Shown here in pieces: positions 50,301-58,310 of a stretch of DNA of 64,000 nt. A program made the position numbers and the translations under genes. Source of the DNA: Saccharothrix saharensis (GTDB lineage: Bacteria; Actinomycetota; Actinomycetes; Mycobacteriales; Pseudonocardiaceae); the NCBI RefSeq assembly GCF_006716745.1, contig NZ_VFPP01000001.1, positions 4,898,001-4,962,000 of the forward strand, written 5' to 3'. The stretch's first letter is position 1; each line of letters opens with the position of its first letter. The notes under the pieces are model-generated. The model made no database searches. It was not told the origin of the DNA and saw nothing but the letters and a program-made list of their open reading frames with translations.

Positions 50301-51221
50301 TCACTTCCCCGTCTCGGCGAGTTCGGCGTGGTACTCGACAGAATCGCCGGTGAGCTGCATGAATGCCTGTTCGAGCGAACCGCGTTGCGGGCTCAGCTCG
50401 TGCAGCACCACGCCGCCGCTCGCCGCGATGTCCCCGATCTCGTCGCTGAGCGCACCCGACACGGTGAGCGAACCGTCGGCGTCCTCACGGACGGTGAAGC
50501 CCTTGTCGACCAGCATCGCGCCCAGCTTGTCCGCGTGCGGGCTGCGCACCCGCACGGTGTTCTCGGTGGACCGCTCGACGAACTCGGTGGTGCTGGACTG
50601 CGAGATGAGCTTGCCGCGGCCGATCACCACGAGGTCCTGCGCGGTCAGCGCCATCTCCGACAGCAGGTGGCTCGACACCAGCACGGTGCGGCCCTCGGCG
50701 GCCAGGCCCTGCATGAACTGGCGGATCCAGAGGATGCCCTCGGGGTCCAGGCCGTTGACCGGCTCGTCGAACAGCAGCACCTTCGGGTCGCCCAGCAGGG
50801 CGCCCGCGATGCCGAGCCGCTGGGACATGCCCAGGGAGAAGCCGCCGGCGCGGCGCTTGGCGACCTTGGTCAGGCCGACCATCTCCAGCACCTCGTCCAC
50901 CCGGCGGTCGGGCAGGCCGTTGGACTTGGCCAGCCACTGCAGGTGCGCGCGGGCGGACCGGTTCGGGTGCACCCACTTGGCGTCGAGCAGCGCGCCGACG
51001 GTGCGCAGCGGGCGGTCGAGCCGCGCGTACGGCTTGCCGTCGATCAGCACCTGCCCCGCGCTCGGCCGGTCGAGGCCGAGGATCATGCGCATGGTGGTGG
51101 ACTTGCCCGCCCCGTTCGGGCCGAGGAAGCCGGTGACCCGACCGGGCTCGACGGTGAACGACAAGTTGTCCACCGCCACCGTCTTCCCGTAGCGCTTGGT
51201 GAGGCCGATAGCCTCGATCAT
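50301..51221 (-). CDS. ABC transporter ATP-binding protein, copy A
   Basis: A 306-residue ATPase. It has Walker A GPNGAGKST, signature FSLGMSQRLGIAG, Walker B VLLFDEPVNGLDPEG, and the switch SSHLLSEM. A C-terminal domain of about 100 residues ends with SVEYHAEL. The ATG at 51221 follows GGGGAG at 5 nt. It is the first gene of a three-gene unit (ATPase A, permease, ATPase B), and the two ATPases are highly similar, so one arose by duplication. Confidence 0.9.
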   Translation of the reverse strand: MIEAIGLTKRYGKTVAVDNLSFTVEPGRVTGFLGPNGAGKSTTMRMILGLDRPSAGQVLIDGKPYARLDRPLRTVGALLDAKWVHPNRSARAHLQWLAKSNGLPDRRVDEVLEMVGLTKVAKRRAGGFSLGMSQRLGIAGALLGDPKVLLFDEPVNGLDPEGILWIRQFMQGLAAEGRTVLVSSHLLSEMALTAQDLVVIGRGKLISQSSTTEFVERSTENTVRVRSPHADKLGAMLVDKGFTVREDADGSLTVSGALSDEIGDIAASGGVVLHELSPQRGSLEQAFMQLTGDSVEYHAELAETGK

Positions 51222-51427
51222 GGTTTCTCCCCTGGACGACACATCCCCCGGACCAGGGTGAACTCTGCCCGGTCCACCGGGTCTCGCACATCGGTCTGTA
51301 GTTGACTCATCCGTGCGACTTCAGTCTTATCGTCGTCGCTACCTCGGTTGTAGTAATCCGTGTTCACCCTGAGTCGTCCCCTAGGTCGTCACGCCCCCAC
51401 CTCAGGGTCCAAACCCGACAAACCACG

Positions 51428-51491
51428 CGAGTCGAACGCCCAGGCCTCGAGTGTCGAACGTCCAGGACCCCTGAGTTCAACGCTCAGGACC
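51428..51491. repeat. 22-bp tandem repeats, locus 2
   Basis: Three adjacent units lie at 51428-51447 (20 bp), 51448-51469 and 51470-51491. The middle one opens CGAGTGTCGAAC, identical to units at 39745-39904. The third has TTCAACGCTC in place of GTCGAAC, as the degenerate fourth unit at locus 1 does. The 294-nt gap 51222-51515 between the ABC and HAD genes otherwise shows only AT-richer promoter-like sequence. Confidence 0.85.
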
Positions 51492-51515
51492 CCGCGCCCG
51501 CCGAGGTCGGATCGC

Positions 51516-52319
51516 CTACGCCCCGAAGTACCGGTCCAGCACGATGGCCGCGCCGTCGTCGAGGACGGTGCCGGTGACCGCGTCGGCGACCTCCTGGACG
51601 GCGACCGGCGCCTGGCCCATCGCCACGCCGTGCGCGGCCCAGCGCAGCATCGCCACGTCGTTGGAGCCGTCGCCGATGGCCAGCGTGTCCTGCTCGGGCA
51701 CGCCGAGCTCGGACCGCAGGACCTCCAGCGCCGCGCCCTTGGTCACGCCGGGAGGCGTCAACGTCAGCCACGGCTCGTTGTGGTCGCACGACGCCGTCAC
51801 GCCGGGCAGCTCGATGTCCAGCATCCGCAGCGCCAGCTCCTCGGGCGTGCGGCCGACCCACCGCATGACCAGCCGGGACGTCGGCGTGGCCACCAGCTCC
51901 TCGTAGGGCACCTCCCGCACCTCGCCCCACAGGTCGCCGTCCGGGAACCGGCCGAACGCCAGGTTGCCCACGCCGGTCAGCTCGACCGCGAACACCGCGT
52001 CGGGCAGCAGGGCGCGCAGCCGCTCGACCGACGGCCCGGGGTCGAACTCGACCTTGCGGATCACCTCGCGGGTGGTCGTGTCCCACCAGACCGCGCCGTT
52101 CGAGCAGATCGCGGTGGTGCCGCGCAGGCCGAGGTCGTCGACGATCGGCCGGGTGCCGACGAGGCTGCGGCCGGTGGAGAGGACGACGTGGGCGCCGTGG
52201 TCGACGGCTCGGCCGATGGCCGCGCGCACGGCGGGGGCGACGTCCTCGCGGCCGACCGGGGTGATGGTGCCGTCGATGTCCAGGGCGATCAGGCGTGGTC
52301 TCCAGGTCACTGGTGTCAC
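51516..52319 (-). CDS. HAD family hydrolase (Cof-type)
   Basis: A 267-residue phosphatase with a C2-type cap. Motif I is LIALDIDGTI (nucleophile Asp), motif II is VLSTGRS near 46, the Lys of motif III is in VTKGAALEVL near 200, and motif IV is AIGDGSNDVAML near 223. Members act on sugar phosphates, flavin nucleotides or similar. GTG codons at 52319 and 52310 could both be the start and no ribosome-binding site precedes them, so leaderless translation is likely. Divergent from the TetR gene; the operator in between may affect both. Confidence 0.85.
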   Translation of the reverse strand: MTPVTWRPRLIALDIDGTITPVGREDVAPAVRAAIGRAVDHGAHVVLSTGRSLVGTRPIVDDLGLRGTTAICSNGAVWWDTTTREVIRKVEFDPGPSVERLRALLPDAVFAVELTGVGNLAFGRFPDGDLWGEVREVPYEELVATPTSRLVMRWVGRTPEELALRMLDIELPGVTASCDHNEPWLTLTPPGVTKGAALEVLRSELGVPEQDTLAIGDGSNDVAMLRWAAHGVAMGQAPVAVQEVADAVTGTVLDDGAAIVLDRYFGA

Positions 52320-52334
52320 CCTACTGGGCGAGCA

Positions 52335-52356
52335 TTACTGAACCGTGGTTCAATAA
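52335..52356. promoter_or_regulatory. TetR-type operator
   Basis: TTACTGAACC-GT-GGTTCAATAA is an inverted repeat of 10 bp with one mismatch and a 2-nt centre; the inner TGAACC/GGTTCA is perfect. It ends 4 nt before the TetR start and 15 nt before the divergent HAD start. Autoregulation by the TetR protein is the simplest reading. Confidence 0.72.
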
Positions 52357-52360
52357 CGCC

Positions 52361-52933
52361 GTGGCCCGACCGAAGACGATCACGGACGAGCGGTTGCTGA
52401 CCGCCGCGGGCGAGGTGATCGCCCACAAGGGACCGGGGTTCACCGTCGCGGACGTGGCCGAGCGGGCGGGCGTCTCGGTGGGCACGGTGGCCGGCCGGTT
52501 CGGCTCGAAGAGCGGTCTGCTCCAGGCGTTGACCAGGCAGACCAGCGCGGAGAACGTGCGGCGGATGCGCGCGGCGGCCGATGCGGCGGTCGACCCGGCC
52601 GAGGGGCTGCGGGCGGCGCTGCTGACCTGGTTCGAGGGCATGGTGGACCCGGCCGAGGCGCAGAACCACCTGGCCCAGCTCGGTGTCGACCTGATCGACC
52701 CGGAGCTGCGCGCGCTGCTCGCCGACCTCTACGAGGTGACCGAGCGGACCGTGCTGGAGCTCACCCGCCGGGTGGACCTCCCGCGCGGTCCCGGGCCGGA
52801 ACGCGCGGCGCGGGTGCTCACCGGGCTGCTCTACGGCGGGTCGATGGACTGGTCGGTGCGGCCGCGCGGCGAGCTGGCCGACCGGCTGGCGGAGGACGTG
52901 GACGCGGTGTTGGACGCTTGGAAGGGGAGATGA
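52361..52933 (+). CDS. TetR family transcriptional regulator
   Basis: A 190-residue repressor. The helix-turn-helix is FTVADVAERAGVSVGTVAGRFGSKSGLL, read here as two neighbouring family segments at about 27-55. The C-terminal ligand-binding domain is helical and ends ADRLAEDVDAVLDAWKGR. The GTG at 52361 gives the usual N-terminal arm ARPKTITDERLL; the frame continues upstream to 52295 through the operator, so the shorter start is preferred. Its stop overlaps the SDR start (TGATG), so the pair is co-translated. The SDR substrate or product is a plausible ligand. Confidence 0.87.
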   Translation: MARPKTITDERLLTAAGEVIAHKGPGFTVADVAERAGVSVGTVAGRFGSKSGLLQALTRQTSAENVRRMRAAADAAVDPAEGLRAALLTWFEGMVDPAEAQNHLAQLGVDLIDPELRALLADLYEVTERTVLELTRRVDLPRGPGPERAARVLTGLLYGGSMDWSVRPRGELADRLAEDVDAVLDAWKGR

Positions 52934-53844
52934 TGGCGTCGTTGGAGGGCAAGGTCGCGGCGGTCACGGGGGCGACGCGGGGCGCGGGGCGTGCCATCGC
53001 GGTCGAGCTGGGCGCGGCGGGTGCGACGGTGTTCGTCGGCGGCCGGTCGACGCGCGGGCACAAGTCGCCGATCGGCCGGGACGAGACGATCGAGGAGACC
53101 GCGGAGCTCGTCACGGCGGCGGGTGGCCGGGGCATCCCGGTGCGGTGCGACTTCACCGCGCCATCGGACGTGGACGCGTTCCGCGCCCGCATCGAGTCCG
53201 AAGTGGACGGCCGGCTGGACGTCCTGGTGGACGACGTGTGGGGCGGTGAGGCGGACACCGAGTTCAAGGTGTTCTGGGAGCAGGACCTGGACCGCCAGCT
53301 GCGGATGTGGCGCAACAGCTTGGAGGCGCACTTCGTCGCGCTGCACCGGCTGCTGCCGCTGCTGGTCGCCAAGCCGGGCGGCCTGCTGGTCGAGGTGACC
53401 GACGGCGACAGCGACGAGTTCTACAGCGGGTCGCTGGCCTACGACTCGGTGAAGGTCGCGATCCGGCGGTTCGGCACCGTGATGGCGAAGGAGCTGGAGG
53501 CGTTCGGCGGCACGTCGGTCGCCGTCACGCCCGGGTTCCTGCGGTCGGAGCAGATGCTGGAGCACTTCGGCGTGACGGAGGAGAACTGGCGCGACGCGAT
53601 CGCCAAGGAGCCGCACTACGCGATGTCCGAGACGCCGCACTACGTCGGGCGCGGCGTCGCGGCACTGGCCGCCGACCCCGACCGCCACCGGTTCACCGGC
53701 AAGGCGCTCGCGTCCTGGACCCTGATGCGGGAGTACGGCTTCACCGACCTGGACGGGTCACGGCCGGACTGGGGCCGCTGGTACGAGGAGGTCTTCAAGG
53801 CGGGCGTGGACCCGACCACGGCGGACGCGTCGCAGTACCGCTGA
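52933..53844 (+). CDS. SDR family oxidoreductase (long form)
   Basis: A 303-residue short-chain dehydrogenase. The cofactor motif is TGATRGAGRA near 13, with an Arg after the second strand (GGRSTRG) that suggests NADP. The usual NNAG is DDVWGG near 100. The catalytic Tyr and Lys are in YDSVKVA near 176-180, and the C-terminus has a long extension (SRPDWGRWYEEVF). Such variants are common in actinobacteria and act on unknown aldehydes or ketones. It is coupled to the TetR gene by a one-base overlap of stop and start. Confidence 0.86.
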   Translation: MASLEGKVAAVTGATRGAGRAIAVELGAAGATVFVGGRSTRGHKSPIGRDETIEETAELVTAAGGRGIPVRCDFTAPSDVDAFRARIESEVDGRLDVLVDDVWGGEADTEFKVFWEQDLDRQLRMWRNSLEAHFVALHRLLPLLVAKPGGLLVEVTDGDSDEFYSGSLAYDSVKVAIRRFGTVMAKELEAFGGTSVAVTPGFLRSEQMLEHFGVTEENWRDAIAKEPHYAMSETPHYVGRGVAALAADPDRHRFTGKALASWTLMREYGFTDLDGSRPDWGRWYEEVFKAGVDPTTADASQYR

Positions 53845-53877
53845 CGCGGGCGGTCCGGCCCGGTCGGGCGTCGCAGG

Positions 53878-54534
53878 TCAGACGTCGCCGGGCCGGACCA
53901 GCCCCGTCTCGTACGCCAGCACCACGGCCTGCACGCGGTCGCGCAGGTCGAGCTTGGCCAGGATGCGCCCCACGTGCGTCTTCACCGTGGCCTCCGACAG
54001 GAACAGCTTGCGCGCGATCTCGGTGTTCGACAGCCCCTTGGCGATCAGCACCAGCACCTCGCGCTCCCGCTCGGTCAGCGCCTCCAGCACCGCCGCGTCC
54101 CGCAGCTCGCCGCCGCCCTCGCCGAGGAACCGGCTCAGCAGCCGCTTGGTCACCGAAGGCGACACCACCGCGTCACCGCTGGCCACCGCCCGCAACGCGG
54201 ACACCAGGTCACCCGGCGGCGTGTCCTTGAGCAGGAACCCGGACGCGCCGTTGCGCAGCGCCGACAACGCGTACTCGTCCAGGTCGAACGTGGTCATCAC
54301 GAGCACCTTCGCGGTGCCCGCCTCGGCGATCCGCTTGGTCGCCTCGACCCCGTCGAGCACGGGCATGCGCACGTCCATCAGCACCACGTCGGGTCGCAGG
54401 CGGTCGGCGAGCTGCACGGCGTCGAGCCCGTTGGCGGCCTCGCCGACCACGTCGACGTCCTCCTGCGCGCCGAGCACCATGCGGAAGCCCATGCGCATGA
54501 GCTCCTGGTCGTCCACTAGCAGTACGCGGATCAC
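53878..54534 (-). CDS. LuxR-type response regulator
   Basis: A 218-residue NarL/FixJ-class regulator. The receiver starts IRVLLVDDQELM with acidic residues at 8-9 and phospho-acceptor D54 in VVLMDVRMP. The LuxR helix-turn-helix has LTEREREVLVLIAKG and NTEIARKLFLSEATVKTHVG. The GTG at 54534 has GGAAGGGA upstream; the longer frame to 54606 overlaps the kinase and adds unrelated residues. It forms a pair with the kinase 28 nt upstream. Confidence 0.9.
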   Translation of the reverse strand: MIRVLLVDDQELMRMGFRMVLGAQEDVDVVGEAANGLDAVQLADRLRPDVVLMDVRMPVLDGVEATKRIAEAGTAKVLVMTTFDLDEYALSALRNGASGFLLKDTPPGDLVSALRAVASGDAVVSPSVTKRLLSRFLGEGGGELRDAAVLEALTEREREVLVLIAKGLSNTEIARKLFLSEATVKTHVGRILAKLDLRDRVQAVVLAYETGLVRPGDV

Positions 54535-54562
54535 GCCGTCCCTTCCGTAAGACTCCCGCACC

Positions 54563-55747
54563 CTACGACGGGACCAGCGGCAGCACGGCGCGGACCCGCC
54601 AGCCACCGCCCGGGTTGGGCCCCGCCTCCAGCGTGCCGCCGAGCACGCCCGCGCGTTCGCGCATGCCGATCAGCCCGTTGCCGCCGGACACCGCGACCAG
54701 GTCGTGGGGCGTGCCGAACCCGTCGTCGGCCACCTCCACCTCCACCTGGTCGGCCGCCTGGGTGACGCGGACGGTCGCGGTGGCGCCGGAGCCCGCGTGC
54801 TTGAGCGTGTTGGTCAACGCCTCCTGCACGATCCGGTAGACGCCGAGCCCGAGGCCCGCGGGCAGCGCGGACAGCTCGCCGGCGGTCTCCAGCCGCACGG
54901 GCAGCCCGGCGGCCCGGCAGTTCTCGGCCAGTTCGTGCAGGTCGCCCGCGTCCGGCTGGGGCACCCACTGCGTGCCGGACTGGTCCTCCGACCGCAGCAC
55001 GCCCAGCAACCGCCGCAGCTCGGTCAACGCCTGCCGGCCGGTGTCGGCGATGGTTCGCACGGCGGCCTCGGCGAGGTCCGGGTTGGTCCTGATCGCGTAG
55101 CTCGCGCCGTCGGCCTGCACCACCATCACGCTCACCGCGTGCGCGACCACGTCGTGCAGCTCCCGCGCGATCCGCGACCGCTCCTCGCCCACCGCGATGC
55201 GGGCCTGCTGGTCGCGTTCGGTCTCCAGCAGCTTGAGCCGCTGCTCCAGCTCCCGGTTGTAGGCGCGGCGGGCGCCGACGAACTCGCCCATCGCCCAGCT
55301 GAACCCGAAGATCACCGCGATCACGAACACGATGAACGCGGCCTCGACGCCCGCGCCCATGGGCCACAGCGCCCACACGAAAGTGCCGACCGCGAGCCAG
55401 ATCGAGTAGAGCAGGCCTTGCCGCCTGCCGACGTAGGCGACCACCGTGTAGAGCGCGATGGCCAGCGAGAAGTCCGCCAGCCGGATCGGCATCCCGGTCT
55501 GGAGGTCGCCGTGGGTGAGCAGCTGGACCGCCCCGCCGAACAGGATCACGTAGGACGAGCCCAGCGGGTGCTTGCGGCGGAACACCACCGGCACGATCAT
55601 CATCGCGCCGACGAACAGCAGCGTGGACCCCGGGACCGTCGACTGGTTGGCGCCCAGCACGCCCAGGTCGAACACGAGCAGCAACCCGGCCATCAGGGAG
55701 TCCCCGAAGACCGGGTGCGCTCGCATCCACAGGCTCAGCCGCCGCAC
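54563..55747 (-). CDS. NarL-type sensor histidine kinase
   Basis: A 394-residue membrane kinase. Five to six hydrophobic segments fill residues 15-155, followed by a coiled-coil region (YNRELEQRLKLLETERDQQ). The phospho-acceptor His is in IARELHDVVAHAVSVMV near 207. The ATPase domain has RIVQEALTNTLKHAG near 310 and VADDGFG near 345. The stimulus is unknown. It is the first gene of the pair; the downstream regulator should be its partner. Confidence 0.9.
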   Translation of the reverse strand: MRRLSLWMRAHPVFGDSLMAGLLLVFDLGVLGANQSTVPGSTLLFVGAMMIVPVVFRRKHPLGSSYVILFGGAVQLLTHGDLQTGMPIRLADFSLAIALYTVVAYVGRRQGLLYSIWLAVGTFVWALWPMGAGVEAAFIVFVIAVIFGFSWAMGEFVGARRAYNRELEQRLKLLETERDQQARIAVGEERSRIARELHDVVAHAVSVMVVQADGASYAIRTNPDLAEAAVRTIADTGRQALTELRRLLGVLRSEDQSGTQWVPQPDAGDLHELAENCRAAGLPVRLETAGELSALPAGLGLGVYRIVQEALTNTLKHAGSGATATVRVTQAADQVEVEVADDGFGTPHDLVAVSGGNGLIGMRERAGVLGGTLEAGPNPGGGWRVRAVLPLVPS

Positions 55748-55846
55748 GTGACCAGGTTAGGTACCGGTCCGGCGGGCGCGCGTCGCGCCACGGGCTGACC
55801 CCCGCCTAATCCTCCAGGCGGATGACCGGACGTCGCCGCCCGCGTC

Positions 55847-56332
55847 CTACCTGATCGTCTTGATCTGCGTCGGGTCGATCTTCTGCTCGGCGGGCTCCAC
55901 GCGCGGCGCGGGCGCGCCGTGCACCGCTTCGACCCGCGTCTGCGGCGGCACGGACCGCTGCTGCTCGTACTGGCGGTGCTCCTCGGCCATCTCGTCGGCC
56001 AGCTGCTGCTGGAGCTGCCGGTCGCGGATGCGACCCAGGATCATCATGGTGACCGCGTGCACCAGCGCCAGGACCAGCAGCATCACGCCGAGCTTGACCA
56101 CGACGTCCTTGACCGGGTCGCCGGTGTCGACCGAGATGATCGACACGATGGCGAGCAGCCCGAGCACCACGAGGTGGAACAGCACGGTCGCCAGGCGGGT
56201 CATCGACCTGGCCGCTTCCGGGTCCCCGTACGCCCGGCTCATGTACCCCTTGCCGCTGCGATAGATCAGTTGACCGTCGATCAGCACCAGCACCACGCCG
56301 AGCAGCAGGAACACCGCATATCCCTGTTCCAT
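55847..56332 (-). CDS. Three-helix membrane protein
   Basis: A 161-residue membrane protein that I do not recognise. Hydrophobic helices lie at about 5-22 (YAVFLLLGVVLVLIDG), 47-68 and 78-100. A charged, Gln-rich C-terminal region (LADEMAEEHRQYEQQRSV) predicts a short helix in the cytoplasm. The gene is divergent from the dynamin operon with an 86-nt gap, so the two may share control. Its position next to two dynamins hints at a membrane partner, which is only inference. Confidence 0.65.
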   Translation of the reverse strand: MEQGYAVFLLLGVVLVLIDGQLIYRSGKGYMSRAYGDPEAARSMTRLATVLFHLVVLGLLAIVSIISVDTGDPVKDVVVKLGVMLLVLALVHAVTMMILGRIRDRQLQQQLADEMAEEHRQYEQQRSVPPQTRVEAVHGAPAPRVEPAEQKIDPTQIKTIR

Positions 56333-56418
56333 GGCGGACCTCCCTCGTCGGTCGCGGAAATACCCCGGTCACCGCGTTCGCAAACCGGGCGCCACCCGCA
56401 CGTGGCACGATCTCCGGC

Positions 56419-57936
56419 GTGACGACGCAGGCCAAGCAGCTCGCCGGTCCGCTCTCGGCGGCGGTCGCGAACCTCTGCGTCGGTCTGCAGCCGCAGGTCT
56501 CGCCGGCGACCGCGGCCGGGTTCCGCGAGGTGCTGCGGCGGCTGTCCGCGCCGTTGCAGGTCGCCGTCGCGGGCCGGATCAAGTCCGGCAAGTCGACGCT
56601 GGTCAACGCGCTGATCGGGCGTCGTGTCGCGCCCACGGACGTCGGCGAGTGCACCCGGTTGGTGACCCGCTTCCAGTACGGCACGGTGGACCGGATCGAG
56701 GTGGTGTTCACCGACGGCCGCAAGCAGGTGCTGCCGTTCGAGGCGAACGGCTCGATCCCGCCGGACCTGGGCGTGGACGTCGAGCGGGTGTCGCACGTCG
56801 AGGCCTACCTGACCAACGCGGTGCTGCGGGACCTGACCGTGATCGACACGCCGGGCCTCGGCTCGCTCGACGCGGCGTCGGTGGCGCGCACCGAGGCGCT
56901 GCTGAGCGGGGAGCTGGACCCGGTGTCGCGCAACGCCGTGGCCGGCGCGGAAGCCGTGCTGTACGTCGTCACGCAGGGCGTGCGGTCGGACGACCAGCAG
57001 GCGCTGGCCGCGTTCACCGCCGCCACCGCGAGCCGTGAAGCGGGCCCGGTGAACGCCATCGCGGTGCTGAACAAAGCCGACACGATCGCCGCGGAGACCG
57101 TCGAGGGCGCGAACGGCGACACGTGGCAGGCGGCCGTGCTGCTGGCCGAGCGGCAGGCGCGGACCCTCAAGCCGCGCGTCGCGGACGTGCTGCCGGTGAT
57201 CGGCCTGGTCGCCGAGTCGACCGAGACCGGCGGCTTCACCTCGGCCGACGCCGACGCGCTGCGCAAGCTGGCCGAGCTGGACGACGCGACCCGCGAGACC
57301 ATGCTGATCTCGGCCGACCTGTTCGTGGGCTGGGAGTGCGACGTACCGGTCGGCACCCGCACCCGGCTGCTGGAGAAGCTGGACCTCTACGGCATCCGCA
57401 AGGCGCTGGAGGCCGTGGACGCCGAGCCGACCATCACCGCGGGCGCGCTGCGCCGCAAGCTGCTCGACGCCTCCGGGCTGGACGGCGTGCGGGCCAAGCT
57501 GAACGCGGTGTTCCGGTCGCGGGCCGACGGCATCAAGGCCGCCGCCGCGCTGGCGTCGGTGACGTCGCTGGCCGCCGCCTCCGGCGACCCGAACGAGCGG
57601 CAGCGCGTGCACGACGCGATCGAGGTGCTGCTGGCCAAGCCGGAGGCGCACCAGCTACGGCTGCTGGAGGCGTTGACGCTGGTCGCGTCGGGGGCCGTGG
57701 CGATGCCGAACGACCTGGTGGAAGAGGTGCTGCGGTTCGGCAGCTCGCCGGAGGTGTCCGAGCAGCTCGGCCTGCGCGGCAGACCGCCGCACGAGCTCAT
57801 GGCGTACGCGCTGGAACGCGCCGGCTGGTGGCGTTCCTTCGCGTCGTTCGGCGCGACGCCCGCGCAGAGCCGCGTGGCCCACGTGGTGCACCGGGCGTAC
57901 TTCCTGATCTGGCAACAACTGCGGGGACGGCGATGA
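56419..57936 (+). CDS. Dynamin-family GTPase, first of pair
   Basis: A 505-residue GTPase. The P-loop is GRIKSGKST at 52-60, G2 a Thr in VGECTRLVT, G3 DTPGLGSLD near 144 and G4 LNKADTI near 217. The C-terminal half is helical without an obvious membrane segment. Bacterial dynamins often work as pairs, for example DynA/DynB at sporulation septa of Streptomyces and IniA/IniC in mycobacteria. Here the next two genes overlap it in turn (ATGA), so they are made together. The GTG at 56419 is used. Confidence 0.88.
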   Translation: MTTQAKQLAGPLSAAVANLCVGLQPQVSPATAAGFREVLRRLSAPLQVAVAGRIKSGKSTLVNALIGRRVAPTDVGECTRLVTRFQYGTVDRIEVVFTDGRKQVLPFEANGSIPPDLGVDVERVSHVEAYLTNAVLRDLTVIDTPGLGSLDAASVARTEALLSGELDPVSRNAVAGAEAVLYVVTQGVRSDDQQALAAFTAATASREAGPVNAIAVLNKADTIAAETVEGANGDTWQAAVLLAERQARTLKPRVADVLPVIGLVAESTETGGFTSADADALRKLAELDDATRETMLISADLFVGWECDVPVGTRTRLLEKLDLYGIRKALEAVDAEPTITAGALRRKLLDASGLDGVRAKLNAVFRSRADGIKAAAALASVTSLAAASGDPNERQRVHDAIEVLLAKPEAHQLRLLEALTLVASGAVAMPNDLVEEVLRFGSSPEVSEQLGLRGRPPHELMAYALERAGWWRSFASFGATPAQSRVAHVVHRAYFLIWQQLRGRR

Positions 57937-58310
57937 GCGGAACGGAACAGGGCGGCGCGGCGTCCGACCACGCTGTGGAGACGACGCTGGAGACCACCAT
58001 CGCCGACGAGCTGCTCGACCAGGCGTTGGCCGAGCGGCGCGCTCTCGTGCAGCTCTGCCTGTACGCGCTGGACCGCGCCCGCAGCGCCGGGGTGGTGGAA
58101 CGGCTCGAAGAGGGCCTGGCGGCCATCGGCGTGACCGCGTTGCGGCCGGACGGCGAGCGGTTCGACCCGTCGCGGCACGAAGCGGGCGGCACCCTGCCGA
58201 CGCCGGACGCGTCGCTGGACGGCGTGGTCGCCGAGACCGAGGTGGTCGGCTTCGCCGACCGCGGCCGAACGCTGCGCGCGCCCGTCGTCACCGTCTACAC
58301 CGCGCGATGA
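57933..58310 (+). CDS. GrpE-like protein, short
   Basis: A 125-residue protein. Its C-terminal half carries the GrpE beta-domain pattern: RFDPSRHEAGGTLPTPD and LDGVVAETEVVGFADRGRTLRAPVVTV. The first half is helical, but the long N-terminal GrpE coiled coil is missing, so it is about 60 residues shorter than GrpE. GrpE exchanges nucleotide on DnaK. No dnaK or dnaJ is in this window. It overlaps both dynamin genes, so it may be an exchange or stability factor for them or for a distant Hsp70. Confidence 0.75.
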   Translation: MSGTEQGGAASDHAVETTLETTIADELLDQALAERRALVQLCLYALDRARSAGVVERLEEGLAAIGVTALRPDGERFDPSRHEAGGTLPTPDASLDGVVAETEVVGFADRGRTLRAPVVTVYTAR

